A stretch of 64,000 bases of DNA from Comamonadaceae bacterium M7527 (GCA_021044545.1 CP087990.1:1178001-1242000); one strand, 5' to 3'; shown: positions 43,610 to 52,662, numbered from the stretch's first letter. Program-made: numbers and translations. The notes: generated by a model not told the origin, from the sequence alone.

Positions 43610-44669
43610 AAAGCCCACCGCCTCAAAAACCTCAAGCAAGCAGCAGCTCACCTTCACCATCCGCCAAGAGCCAGACCCCGACACCGACGAGCCCATTGAG
43701 TTTGGCCGCTTCTCGCGCAACTGGGACCAAGAGGATGCGCTGGACCAGCTCATGGACAACCTGGACGCTGGCCGTATCAACGACAAGCAGGCCCTGCTGC
43801 TCGCCCAAAAACTGTTGACCCAGTCGCCCGGTAATCTGGAACTGCAAAACTACCTGGCCAACCGCCTGTGGGCACTGGAAATGCGGGATGAAGCCACCGA
43901 GGTCTGGGCCAAGGCTTTCAAGCAGGCCAGCGCCCTCATCCCCAAAGGCTACTCGGGCCAGATCAGCTGGTCAGAGGTGGACAACCGGCCGTTTTTGCGT
44001 GTGGCCCACGGCTACCTGCTGGGCCTGATGGACCGCCGCGATGCCAAAGCCGCTCAGCAGCTCGCCCAAAAAATGCTGGCCTGGTGCCCGGCCGACAACC
44101 TGGGCGTGCGCATGCTGGTGGGCGACATCAGCATGATGCTGGGCGACACCCGCTCGGCGCTGGGGCATTTTCTGGAACATGCGCCTGACTCACCGGCCCA
44201 CTGGTACCAGGCCGGGCAAATTGCTTTCAGGGGTGGGGATTACGTGTCTGCCTGCACCTACATCCGGCGCGGGATCGCGGCCAACCCCTACATTGCGGAG
44301 GGGCTCACAGGCAGAACGGTGTTGACGGAGCACCTGTACTGGCATGCCAGCAACCGGTACGGTGCCGAATGGGCAGCCGAGTATCTGAACGCGCCCAGCT
44401 GCGACTGGACGCCCGAAGAAATCGACTTTGTGGACTGGGTCTTCAACTCAGCCGCCGTGCTCAAAGAGCGGGCCAAACTGGCCGAACAGCACGAAGGCCT
44501 GACCTACGAGCGCGACCCCGAGCGCAGGGGGGCGTATGCAGAAAAGAGCGCCTATTTCGTCAGCGGCATCACCGACACCCTGTCCAAAAAGCTGGTTCGC
44601 AAAGTGCGCAACCGCTACAACCAAGACATCTGGCCTTGGGATCGGGCAGGTTTTGACCGGCTAAGCTGA
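43602..44669 (+). CDS. Tetratricopeptide-repeat-like protein
   Basis: A 355-residue soluble protein. The lysine/serine-rich first 15 residues are followed by a charged segment (EFGRFSRNWDQEDALDQLMDNLDAG) and then a helical-repeat region (about 60-250) with TPR-like pairs such as GNLELQNYLANRLWALEMRDEATEVWAKAF and SPAHWYQAGQIAFRGGDYVSACTYIRRGIAANP. The C-terminal part has a charged helix and the ending RYNQDIWPWDRAGFDRLS. No catalytic motif. Its role is likely protein scaffolding; partner unknown. It overlaps the XRE gene and is followed after 89 bases by rfaH. Confidence 0.75.
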   Translation: MPKKPTASKTSSKQQLTFTIRQEPDPDTDEPIEFGRFSRNWDQEDALDQLMDNLDAGRINDKQALLLAQKLLTQSPGNLELQNYLANRLWALEMRDEATEVWAKAFKQASALIPKGYSGQISWSEVDNRPFLRVAHGYLLGLMDRRDAKAAQQLAQKMLAWCPADNLGVRMLVGDISMMLGDTRSALGHFLEHAPDSPAHWYQAGQIAFRGGDYVSACTYIRRGIAANPYIAEGLTGRTVLTEHLYWHASNRYGAEWAAEYLNAPSCDWTPEEIDFVDWVFNSAAVLKERAKLAEQHEGLTYERDPERRGAYAEKSAYFVSGITDTLSKKLVRKVRNRYNQDIWPWDRAGFDRLS

Positions 44670-44758
44670 AAACGGCCCAGCTTCAGGCCGCTCTGTCAGT
44701 TACCGGTCACCCAACCCGGTAGAATAAGTTGTCAAATCTGTAAGAAAAAGGCCTTGAG

Positions 44759-45256
44759 ATGAGCAACTGGTATCTGATCCACACCAAGATCCGCCAAGAA
44801 CGGGTTGCTCTGGAAAACCTCGAGCGTCAAGGCTTTGCGTGTTTTTTGCCGCTGATCCGTGCAGAAAAACTGCGTCGGGGTGCCTTGCAGGTGGTGCAAG
44901 AGCCGCTCTTCCCCCGTTACCTGTTCATCCGCCTGGGCACTGGGTTGGAATCACAAAGCTGGGCACCTATCCGCTCCACCGTCGGCGTGAGCCGCTTGGT
45001 CACGTTTGGCCAGACGCCCGCCAAGATTGAAGACGAGCTGATTGCCCAGCTGCAGGTCAAAACGAATTCGGCCGAGGTACAACTGCGTCACTTTGAGCCT
45101 GGTGAGCAGGTCGTGGTGACCGATGGGCCATTTGTGGGGGTAGAGGCCATCTACCAAATGGCCGATGCCGAAGGCCGGGTGATGGTGCTGCTCAACATCC
45201 TGAGCAAGCAAGTCAAGATGACCGTGCCGCCAGCCAGCATCCGCAAAGTCAACTGA
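44759..45256 (+). CDS. rfaH: Transcription antiterminator RfaH (NusG paralogue)
   Basis: A 165-residue NusG-like factor. The NGN domain begins MSNWYLIHTKIRQERVALENLERQGFACFLP and includes PLFPRYLFIRL, and the C-terminal KOW domain is GEQVVVTDGPFVGVEAIYQMADAEGRVMVLLNIL. RfaH pauses on ops sequences and prevents Rho-dependent polarity in long surface-polysaccharide operons. It is adjacent to, but convergent with, the polysaccharide locus; no exact ops element was found within the window. A weak TAGAAT -10-like hexamer lies upstream near 44722. Confidence 0.87.
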   Translation: MSNWYLIHTKIRQERVALENLERQGFACFLPLIRAEKLRRGALQVVQEPLFPRYLFIRLGTGLESQSWAPIRSTVGVSRLVTFGQTPAKIEDELIAQLQVKTNSAEVQLRHFEPGEQVVVTDGPFVGVEAIYQMADAEGRVMVLLNILSKQVKMTVPPASIRKVN

Positions 45257-45280
45257 GCCCTGCCGAAGGGCAGATCTGGG

Positions 45281-45586
45281 TCAGCGCCGACCTGAGGCCA
45301 GCTTCTCTTCGATTTTTTTCTGCACCCAGTCGGACACGTTTTTGTATTCGATCCGCTGGTAGCCGCTCGATTGGATCTCTTGCCAGTGCTGGCCGATCAG
45401 AGCCTCGAGGGCGTCGGTGTTGGGTGCGGCCAAGTCAATGTCTTCGCTGAAGATCAGCTTGTTGCCCGCAATCAAGTCCACAGTGCCCCAATCGCGTGGG
45501 TTGGGCAGCTCGTCAATGCTCACGTAGAGCACGGACGGGTCACTCTTGGGCATGAGCATGTTGACGAAGTTTGACAAGATTTTCAT
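45281..45586 (-). CDS. Hypothetical protein, last gene of the polysaccharide locus
   Basis: A 101-residue soluble protein without signal peptide. The segment NPRDWGTVDLIAGNKLIFSEDIDLAAPNTDALEALIGQHWQEI and a charged C-terminal helix (SDWVQKKIEEKLASGRR) are all that can be described; I recognise no family. It lies 20 bases downstream of the CapD-like gene on the same strand and ends 24 bases from the convergent rfaH gene, so it should be the tail of the polysaccharide transcript. Confidence 0.62.
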   Translation of the reverse strand: MKILSNFVNMLMPKSDPSVLYVSIDELPNPRDWGTVDLIAGNKLIFSEDIDLAAPNTDALEALIGQHWQEIQSSGYQRIEYKNVSDWVQKKIEEKLASGRR

Positions 45587-45606
45587 CGGCCGCCCATCAG
45601 CCCAAT

Positions 45607-47658
45607 TTACTCATTGGCCAGCGCTTCACGCTCCAGTGCCATGTGTACCCAGTCCACCACTTCGCCGCTGGGCTGGTAGCCGCTGACCAGACTCTTGAGC
45701 AAGGCGCGGATGACCGGCACATCGTTCACGCTCATGGCCATGCTCAAGGCGTTGAGCTTGCCCTCCAGTTGCGCCCAGCTCAAGTACTGCTCATGCGCTT
45801 TCATGATGCGCGGGTGCTGGGTGGGCCTGGGGTTGTCGCCAATCAGCAGCTCTTCGTAAAGCTTTTCTCCGGGGCGCAGGCCGGTCACGGTCAGCTCAAT
45901 GTCGCCACTGGGGTTCAGCTCATCGCGAACCGTAAGGCCCGACAGTTCCACCATGCGGTGCGCCAGGTCCATGATCTTGACGGGCTGGCCCATGTCCAGC
46001 ACAAACACATCACCGCCCTGACCCATGGCACCGGCCTGAATGACCAGCTGCGCCGCCTCAGGGATGGTCATGAAGTAGCGGGTGATGTCGGCATGCGTCA
46101 GGGTGACGGGGCCACCGTTTTTAATCTGCTCGCGGAACAACGGCACCACAGAGCCACTGGAGCCCAGCACATTGCCAAAGCGCACCATCGAAAAAGTGGT
46201 CTTTGCAGTCGGTGCCCTACCGCCCTGGGCAGCCACGGCCGCATTCACCTCCGCCAGTGCCTGCAACACCATTTCCGCCAAGCGCTTGGTCGCGCCCATG
46301 ATGTTGGTGGGCCGCACCGCCTTATCGGTGCTAATCAGCACAAAGTTCCGCACGCCATTGCGCGAAGCTGCTTCGGCGCACACCCGGGTGCCCCACACGT
46401 TGTTGCGCACGCCCTCTGCGGGGTTGTGCTCCACCAAAGGCACATGCTTGTAGGCAGCAGCGTGGTAGACCGTGTGCGGCTTCCAGGTGTCCATGATCTC
46501 CTGCATGCGTACCTCGTCGCAAACCGAGGCCAGCAAGGGCACGATCTCAATGGCGGGTTCGTCACTGCCCTCTGCCACTTCAGGCGCATCGCCCTCCACT
46601 GGCTCGCTCACGTTCACCCTTTCGCCTGCAAGCGATGCCTGCAGCTCCTGGTGAATTTGGTAGAGCGCAAACTCGCTCATCTCCACCAACAGCAACTGTT
46701 TAGGGTTGGTCTTCAGGATCTGACGGCAAAGCTCGCTGCCAATACTGCCCCCCGCCCCGGTCACCAGCACGGTTTTGTGGTGGGTATTCAGGTTGAGCAG
46801 CAGGCCGTTGGGCTTAACCGGTTCACGGCCTAACAGGTCGTCAATGTCCAGCTCTCGCACATCGCTCAGGCTCACCTTCCCGGTGGCGATATCACTCAAG
46901 CCTGGCAGTGTGCGCACCGCCACCTTGTGGGGCTTAAGTGCATTCAAAATCTCGTTACGCCTCTGACGCGAAACACTGGGCAAGGCCAGCAGCACATCGG
47001 TGATGCGGGTGCCATTCAACACTTCAACCAAGTCAGCCGGGTTATGAATGGGCAAGCCATTCAACACATGACCATGCAGCCGGTCATCGTCATCTAAAAA
47101 GCCCACGACCCGGATCTCTGGGCTGTTGGCCATTGCCGAGGCCAACTGCCGTCCAGCACTACCGGCACCGTAAATGAGTGCCTGTGGCAAAGACGCCTTT
47201 CGTAGCTGCTGGTGATACAGCCCACCCAACCACACCCGAGCCGCAGCGCGTGATGCACCTACCAAGAGCAGTAGCAAAATCGGCTGAATCAAGCCCACCG
47301 TGCGCGGCACGCCATCGACACCCCAGAAGGTAAAAATGGCCGCGAAAGCAAGACCATACAAAAGCATGGCTCGCCCCACCGCTACCATGGCTGGCAAGCC
47401 GCTGTAGCGGAAGATGGCGCGGTATAGACCCGAGGTGATAAACACCGGCAAAGCCAGAACAACAGAGGCTAGGACGGGCCAGACGGCGGGGCCTGAGAGC
47501 GACGTGAAACTACCACTGCGCAGGTAAAAAGCCAGCCAGACCGACAGAATGCAAAGAGCAGCATCCAGAGCAAGCACGACACCGCGCTTGACTGCTCGGG
47601 GCAAAGCCAAGGCAGGCGCTGCAAAACGACTCAAAGTTCGGATCATGATTTCACCCAT
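45607..47658 (-). CDS. Membrane-bound nucleotide-sugar dehydratase/epimerase (CapD/PglF/WbpM type)
   Basis: A 683-residue polysaccharide biosynthesis enzyme. Four transmembrane helices occupy about residues 20-135. A first Rossmann-like region (YGAGSAGRQLASAM near 165) and a catalytic SDR domain follow, with VTGAGGSIGSELCRQI near 305 and LISTDKAVRPTNIMGATKRLAE near 460, where Met replaces the usual Tyr of the YxxxK site, as in the WbpM/PglF class. These enzymes make UDP-4-keto-6-deoxy-GlcNAc for 6-deoxy amino sugars. It would feed the first sugar that the phosphoglycosyl transferase upstream loads. A long heptamer array lies 18 bases before the start. Confidence 0.86.
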   Translation of the reverse strand: MGEIMIRTLSRFAAPALALPRAVKRGVVLALDAALCILSVWLAFYLRSGSFTSLSGPAVWPVLASVVLALPVFITSGLYRAIFRYSGLPAMVAVGRAMLLYGLAFAAIFTFWGVDGVPRTVGLIQPILLLLLVGASRAAARVWLGGLYHQQLRKASLPQALIYGAGSAGRQLASAMANSPEIRVVGFLDDDDRLHGHVLNGLPIHNPADLVEVLNGTRITDVLLALPSVSRQRRNEILNALKPHKVAVRTLPGLSDIATGKVSLSDVRELDIDDLLGREPVKPNGLLLNLNTHHKTVLVTGAGGSIGSELCRQILKTNPKQLLLVEMSEFALYQIHQELQASLAGERVNVSEPVEGDAPEVAEGSDEPAIEIVPLLASVCDEVRMQEIMDTWKPHTVYHAAAYKHVPLVEHNPAEGVRNNVWGTRVCAEAASRNGVRNFVLISTDKAVRPTNIMGATKRLAEMVLQALAEVNAAVAAQGGRAPTAKTTFSMVRFGNVLGSSGSVVPLFREQIKNGGPVTLTHADITRYFMTIPEAAQLVIQAGAMGQGGDVFVLDMGQPVKIMDLAHRMVELSGLTVRDELNPSGDIELTVTGLRPGEKLYEELLIGDNPRPTQHPRIMKAHEQYLSWAQLEGKLNALSMAMSVNDVPVIRALLKSLVSGYQPSGEVVDWVHMALEREALANE

Positions 47659-47675
47659 GATGTGAAATCCCGCAA

Positions 47676-47806
47676 GAGTCCCGAGTCCCGAGTCCCGAGT
47701 CCCGAGTCCCGAGTCCCGAGTCCCGAGTCCCGAGTCCCGAGTCCCGAGTCCCGAGTCCCGAGTCCCGAGTCCCGAGTCCCGAGTCCCGAGTCCCGAGTCC
47801 CGAGTC
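47676..47806. repeat. About 19 tandem copies of the heptamer GAGTCCC
   Basis: An uninterrupted 131-bp array of a perfect 7-bp unit (18.7 copies) fills the spacer between the phosphoglycosyl transferase stop and the CapD-like gene start. In the transcribed direction the unit is GGGACTC; the array has no stop codon in any frame of that strand. Confidence 0.97.
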
Positions 47807-47808
47807 GT

Positions 47809-48363
47809 TCATTTTATTCTCACCCTATCTCCAGCACCCTTACCGCCAACCGTCATGAAGATGTACTTAAAGTAGGCTGACACCGTCAATTCCTTGAGCA
47901 TGCGAGCATCCGTTTCCGCCAGCAGCTTCGGTGTGGACATGTCAATATTGCTGACTTGGGCCAACCCTGTAATACCTGGCCTGGCATCAAATACAGATCG
48001 TGCAGCACGCTCATTGATTAAATCAACCTGATTAAACAAACAAGGCCTTGGACCAACCAAGCTCATTTCACCTTTAAGGACATTCCAAAGCTGGGGCAAT
48101 TCATCAAACTTACTCCGTCTCAAAAATGCACCCAATGGTGTGATCGCTGACGCATCAGCTAGGTGTGAAGCTACAGAGGCTGTATCAGGCCGCATTGTTC
48201 GGAACTTCACCAAAGTAAACGGTTTTTGATTGCGCCCCACCCTCTCTTGTCGAAAGATCGGTGAACCCGTATCAAACAAGCCGATCACATAAATAACGAT
48301 TAATACCGGAGCACCAAATAGCAGTCCGATCGATGAAAATATAAAATCTAATAACCGCAACAT
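47809..48363 (-). CDS. Undecaprenyl-phosphate sugar phosphoglycosyl transferase (PglC-like)
   Basis: A 184-residue small monotopic phosphoglycosyl transferase that moves a sugar-1-phosphate from a UDP-sugar to undecaprenyl phosphate, starting repeat-unit synthesis. The N-terminal re-entrant hydrophobic helix (LLDFIFSSIGLLFGAPVLIVIYVIGL) is followed by FRQERVGRNQKPFTLVKFRTM, LRRSKFDELPQLWNVLKGEMSLVGPRP with the catalytic Asp-Glu pair, and the ARPGITGLAQVSN motif. No WbaP-like N-terminal membrane domain. It overlaps the epimerase gene at base 48363 and precedes the heptamer array. Confidence 0.9.
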   Translation of the reverse strand: MLRLLDFIFSSIGLLFGAPVLIVIYVIGLFDTGSPIFRQERVGRNQKPFTLVKFRTMRPDTASVASHLADASAITPLGAFLRRSKFDELPQLWNVLKGEMSLVGPRPCLFNQVDLINERAARSVFDARPGITGLAQVSNIDMSTPKLLAETDARMLKELTVSAYFKYIFMTVGGKGAGDRVRIK

Positions 48364-49316
48364 TAAATCCCTCGCTGGACCGCTCTGCGCAGGCCTTCAT
48401 CCACCGACACCGGTGGCTTCCAATTAAGCAACGTACTAGTCTTATCAATATCAAGCTGCAATGTGCCGCACAGGCTTTGAAACATTTCTCGTTTTCCCAG
48501 CAACTTTGAACCAAATGCTAACCAACCTACCGGTACAGGAATCAGCCGTGCGGGCCTCCCCATTATCAACCCCAGGCGTTGCAGTAGATCGGCGGTGGAG
48601 ATGTCTTCCCCATCGCTGACCAAGAAGGTTTGATTTTCAGCAGCAGGATGACTCAAACAGGTTACGATCAAATCGATCAAATTATCAATCGCAACGAAAC
48701 TTCGACGATTGCTGGTAACAGAACCCAACGGCAGCGGCAATCTTGATGCAATCGCACGGATCAAAGTGCCGAAATTACCGGGTGCGTAGGGTCCATAAAC
48801 AAGCGGGGGCCTTATAACCGTCAGTTTCATACCAGTCCTGATAGCGACACTATTTAAGGCCTGTTCGGCTTCTGCCTTAGAACATGCGTATTGAGTATGA
48901 GGCTTGATAGCACTCCCCTCATGGATTGGCTGTCCATCACTTGTGCCCCCATGAACTCCGACAGAGCTCATAAAGATGAAACGCTGAACACCAGCACAAG
49001 CTGCAGCTTCTCCGCAGGCACGGGCGAAGTCTACGTTTGCCAATCGAAACGCTAGCACAGGATCCTCATCTCGATCATGAAGCACATGTGCACGAGCAGC
49101 CAAATGAATTACAGCACTACAGTGCTCAACAGCATCCATCCAATCGATAGCGGCAGTACCAGGACCCGACAAGTAGCGAACCTCTACATCACCAACAGGC
49201 AGCTTATCCTCAGTACCATGACGGTAAACGACTCTTACTTTGACCGCGTTTCGAAGCAATTCGGCAATAAGATGGCGCCCTATAAAACCGGACGCGCCGG
49301 TTATCAAAACTGTCAT
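48363..49316 (-). CDS. NAD-dependent nucleotide-sugar epimerase/dehydratase (SDR)
   Basis: A 317-residue extended SDR enzyme. The start TVLITGASGFIGRHL is the NAD-binding GxxGxxG motif; the active-site triad appears as the MSSVGVHGG serine region and YACSKAEAE (YxxxK). Relatives next to PglC-type transferases are often UDP-sugar 4-epimerases or reductases for QuiNAc/FucNAc, so it probably modifies the product of the CapD-like enzyme. The ATG at 49316 gives a normal N-terminus; residues further upstream overlap the glycosyltransferase gene. Four-base overlap with that upstream gene. Confidence 0.82.
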   Translation of the reverse strand: MTVLITGASGFIGRHLIAELLRNAVKVRVVYRHGTEDKLPVGDVEVRYLSGPGTAAIDWMDAVEHCSAVIHLAARAHVLHDRDEDPVLAFRLANVDFARACGEAAACAGVQRFIFMSSVGVHGGTSDGQPIHEGSAIKPHTQYACSKAEAEQALNSVAIRTGMKLTVIRPPLVYGPYAPGNFGTLIRAIASRLPLPLGSVTSNRRSFVAIDNLIDLIVTCLSHPAAENQTFLVSDGEDISTADLLQRLGLIMGRPARLIPVPVGWLAFGSKLLGKREMFQSLCGTLQLDIDKTSTLLNWKPPVSVDEGLRRAVQRGI

Positions 49317-50086
49317 GATGATTTCAACATATTTAACCCTGCCAAGCGCTGCCAAACCCGACTTGCCAATTTATGAAATACGAAAGATGGCAGAGAGTAC
49401 GGTATGCAGTTTTTCTTAAACGCGTGCAGAATCTCACGATTCTGGCGCACAATGTTTCTCCAACTTTGATTAGTGGCCCCACCTAGACGCATTCGAACTT
49501 GAATGTGTGGGATATAAGTTGACTTAACGGCACCTAGCTCTAGGTACCTCATCATAAATTCAGCATCAGCAGCCAGTCGATAATTCAGATCAAACTGTCC
49601 CAGGCGATTTAATGCTGTTCGCCGAATATAAAAAGTCGGATGTGCAGGACACCAACCATGTGCAAAGCTTCCCTTTACATATGGTCGCGATTTCCAGTAT
49701 CGCACTACCTTACGGTTGTCTTCGGACACATAGACCAAGTCGCCAAAGCAAGCTTCGATGCTTGGATCGGACTCAAAAGCTTGAGCTACTCGTGTCAGGA
49801 CCTCAGCATCTGCGTAAAAATCATCAGCATTCAGAAAACCAATGATATCGCCCGTCGCTCGGTCCAGACCTTTGTTCATAGCATCATAGATTCCCATATC
49901 TTTTTCTGAACTCAGCACGAGATTCGGGTGTCGATTTGCCTTGACCACTTTAACTGTGTCATCAATGGAAAGCCCATCGATAACCAAATGTTCAATATCA
50001 GTATGCTTCTGACTAGCAACAGAATGAACAGTATCTGCAATTGTAGGTGCACTGTTGTAAGAAACGGTTATGACTGAGATTTTCAC
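49313..50086 (-). CDS. Family 2 glycosyltransferase
   Basis: A 257-residue GT-A fold glycosyltransferase. ISVITVSYNSAPTIADTVHSV is the nucleotide-binding strand-loop and GFLNADDFYADAEVL carries the DxD-like metal motif near residue 88; SFAHGWCPAHPTFYIRR and the LAADAEFMMRYLE acidic site follow, as in WcaA/colanic acid-type enzymes. The acceptor and donor cannot be read off. It is the first gene of a three-gene unit with the epimerase and phosphoglycosyl transferase, separated from galE by 466 bases. Confidence 0.87.
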   Translation of the reverse strand: MKISVITVSYNSAPTIADTVHSVASQKHTDIEHLVIDGLSIDDTVKVVKANRHPNLVLSSEKDMGIYDAMNKGLDRATGDIIGFLNADDFYADAEVLTRVAQAFESDPSIEACFGDLVYVSEDNRKVVRYWKSRPYVKGSFAHGWCPAHPTFYIRRTALNRLGQFDLNYRLAADAEFMMRYLELGAVKSTYIPHIQVRMRLGGATNQSWRNIVRQNREILHAFKKNCIPYSLPSFVFHKLASRVWQRLAGLNMLKSS

Positions 50087-50552
50087 TTGGCGAATTAAGC
50101 TTTGAGTACAAGATCTAATGGATTAATGGTTTATTTAGATCTTTAGGGAGAATTCAGGAGCAACTCCCAATAAATCAATACACTAGACTATAGTTTTGAC
50201 CCTTGAGCAGCCGGTTGTCTGTACAGTGCCATCTCTTTGCCTGATGACAGGTAACGGCATAGTAACTATAACTTTTAACTGAACGCTTGAGTAGTTTTTT
50301 TGACCCCGTTATCGAGTAACGCCAACATGTTCAATTTACCGCTCGTTTTTACTGAGCAGCATGGCATGCTTAAAAACCTTGGCATTTATATTACGATCTA
50401 CACACATCGATCATTGGGTCTCGTGGGTCGTATCAGTTACACCTTGTCAAAGAGGGTAGTTCTGAAGGCCAAGCATCGTTAGAGCGATGACACTGATTGT
50501 GGGATCAAGAGGGCTTCCGGGAATTGATGACACTGCCTCAAAAAGCAGTATG
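50087..50552. other. 466-bp AT-rich intergenic region
   Basis: Between galE and the glycosyltransferase gene on the same strand. No ORF of note on either strand. It contains two copies of GATGACACTG (near 50487 and 50526), a T7 run near 50298 and a fairly AT-rich half nearest the glycosyltransferase that could hold its promoter. No ops or JUMPstart sequence is recognised. It may be a scar of rearrangement within the locus. Confidence 0.5.
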
Positions 50553-51578
50553 TCAGCGATAACCATCTGGGTTCATAGACTGCCAAAGCCAGGCGTCGCG
50601 CATCATTTCATCCAAACCGCGCCGGGCTTTCCAACCAAGTTCGCGTTCGGCCTTTGCTGGGTCGGCGTAACAGGTAGCAATGTCGCCGGGGCGGCGAGAG
50701 ACCACGCGGTAGGGCACAGGCTTGCCGCTAGCGGCTTCAAATGCGCTAACTATATCAAGAACGCTGTAGCCTTGGCCGGTGCCTAGGTTCCACACGTGGG
50801 CGCCGGTGAGGGTTTGAAGGACTTCCAGGGCGCACAAATGACCGTCGGCCAAGTCCACCACGTGAATATAGTCGCGTACGCCAGTACCGTCGGGTGTGGG
50901 GTAGTCACTACCAAACACAGCCAATTCGGCCAACTTGCCCACCGCCACTTGTGCAATGTAGGGTAGCAGGTTGTTGGGTATGCCGTTCGGGTCTTCGCCA
51001 ATCAGGCCACTTTCGTGCGCACCCACTGGGTTGAAGTAACGCAAGATGGCGATTCGCCAGCGCGGGTCAGACGCGGCCGCATCGCGCAGAATGTCCTCCA
51101 CCATCAGCTTGCTGCGGCCATAGGGGTTAGTGGGCTGACCCACAGGGCAGGCCTCAGAGATGGGCATGTGTGCGGGCTCGCCATAGATCGTGGCCGACGA
51201 GCTAAACACAAATTTGAACACCCCAGCATCGGCACAAGCCTGTAGCAGCACCTGACTTCCATGCACGTTGTTATCGTAATAGCGCAGAGGCTCGGCCACG
51301 CTTTCGCCAACAGCCTTAAGGCCAGCAAAGTGCAGCACCGCATCAACCGAATGTTCTGTAAATAACCTGCTAAGCAACGCGCTGTCCCGAACATCCCCGT
51401 GCACGAACGTGGCAGAACGACCAGCAATCTTAGCGACCCGGTCTAATGATTCAGATGAACTGTTGCACAGGTTGTCCAGAACTACCACAGCGATATTATT
51501 TTGCAATAGGCCCACTATTGTGTGCGATCCAATGTAACCAGCGCCGCCAGTGACTAATACAGTAGAATAATCTCTCAT
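50553..51578 (-). CDS. galE: UDP-glucose 4-epimerase
   Basis: A 341-residue epimerase interconverting UDP-glucose and UDP-galactose. VLVTGGAGYIGSHT is the NAD motif, FSSSATIYG the catalytic serine region and NPYGRSKLMVE the YxxxK site; the NPVGAHESGLIGEDPNGIPNNLLPYIAQVAVG segment and the GTGVRDYIHVVDLADGH end match GalE rather than dehydratases. It supplies UDP-galactose, which the UDP-galactopyranose mutase (glf) in the same locus turns into the furanose form. Confidence 0.93.
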   Translation of the reverse strand: MRDYSTVLVTGGAGYIGSHTIVGLLQNNIAVVVLDNLCNSSSESLDRVAKIAGRSATFVHGDVRDSALLSRLFTEHSVDAVLHFAGLKAVGESVAEPLRYYDNNVHGSQVLLQACADAGVFKFVFSSSATIYGEPAHMPISEACPVGQPTNPYGRSKLMVEDILRDAAASDPRWRIAILRYFNPVGAHESGLIGEDPNGIPNNLLPYIAQVAVGKLAELAVFGSDYPTPDGTGVRDYIHVVDLADGHLCALEVLQTLTGAHVWNLGTGQGYSVLDIVSAFEAASGKPVPYRVVSRRPGDIATCYADPAKAERELGWKARRGLDEMMRDAWLWQSMNPDGYR

Positions 51579-51695
51579 TTCATTAGCTGCTCATTACTTG
51601 TGGGTGCTCTAAAGTTGGAGACTTTTTTGCTGACACCACTGAATTCATTGATTTGATGAAGGGCCGGTTTTGTATTCAAGACATACCTAAATCAT

Positions 51696-52619
51696 CTAAG
51701 ATTGATTATTGACATCACAAATCTGATCACCAATCAAATAAATTTTCTCATCAGGGCAAAGAATGACATCAATTAAATCAGGGCAAGCGGATAATAAAGG
51801 AATCTGCACAACACCCAATTTGCTATAAGAAAATATTTTATAAGAAGAAGGGAGCAGTCGCATAATACTCGAATTGAAGTCAACACCCTTTCTGTCAAAA
51901 TACTCCCTATTAATCTCCAATTGAATAATTGGCCGACAATGTCGCAAAGTTCTCTCCGCCCCCCTTAAGACCTCATCCTCGTGCCCTTCAACATCCAGCT
52001 TTATAACATCAACATGATCTATACCATTATTAATTACAATAGAATCTAGAGCATGGAGCTCTATTGGTATCTTTGTTGATTTTGAATCCATGTTATCTGA
52101 AATTTCAATAGAACAATTTCCAGTACCGCTTCCCAACAAAAAGTCACCGCGCATTACCAAGTTCAACGAACCAGAACCAGATGAAAGTCCGATATTGAAT
52201 GTCTTTACATTTGACAATTTATTGTTAGATATATTCTCGATAAGCCTATTAAAATTTCCAGGGTGAGGCTCGAATGAGTATACAATACCCTTGTTTTTTA
52301 ACGAGTGAGCAACACAAGTCGAATAAAAACCAATGTTTGCGCCAATGTCCAGAAAGCAAGGATTATCTAATTTATTGAGTATTGAGCTAATAAGACGAAT
52401 TTGAACGGGATCATAGTTGCCACCCCAAAATGCGTTAAATTACGTGTGAGTACGCAAGTCCACACGCAACTTAACGTCATTAACTAATGTCGAAACTATA
52501 GGCTCTGCGCCTAGACGCAAGAAAGCTCTATTAATGATCCAGAGAAGTCTGCCGCGCCCCCTGAAATTAGGTACAAACCTTAACGCATACGAGATAATTG
52601 CCCTAAAGTTACTTAACAT
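51696..52619 (-). pseudogene. FkbM-family methyltransferase, interrupted by an in-frame TAA
   Basis: The reading frame from the ATG at 52619 (MLSNFRAIISYALRFV) passes a TAA at 52440-52442 and continues in the same frame as FNAFWGGNYDPVQIRLI, CFLDIGANIGFYST (the SAM-binding motif), the FEPHPGNF acidic loop and the later VIKLDVEGHEDEVLRGA motif typical of FkbM enzymes. The downstream part alone can start only at an internal ATG at 52217, after the SAM motif. A single base change (for example GAA or CAA to TAA) explains the break. An intact product of about 307 residues would O-methylate a sugar. AT-rich relative to its neighbours. Confidence 0.78.
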
Positions 52620-52662
52620 TTGTATTAGACCTTTCAAAAAACGAATTGAACACTTTTGCGAC

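Noticed and set aside
45571..46833. Long plus-strand ORF of 420 codons
   Set aside because: It is antisense to the well-supported CapD-like gene and has shadow-type composition rich in His, Gln and Cys.
47676..47806. CRISPR array
   Set aside because: The units are directly adjacent 7-mers without spacers, and no cas genes are present.
47662..47880. Plus-strand ORF of ESRVPSP repeats
   Set aside because: It is only the translation of the GAGTCCC array, antisense to the operon and without a credible start.
50087..50552. ops/JUMPstart element before the glycosyltransferase unit
   Set aside because: No GGCGGTAGC-type sequence is present on the transcribed strand in this spacer.
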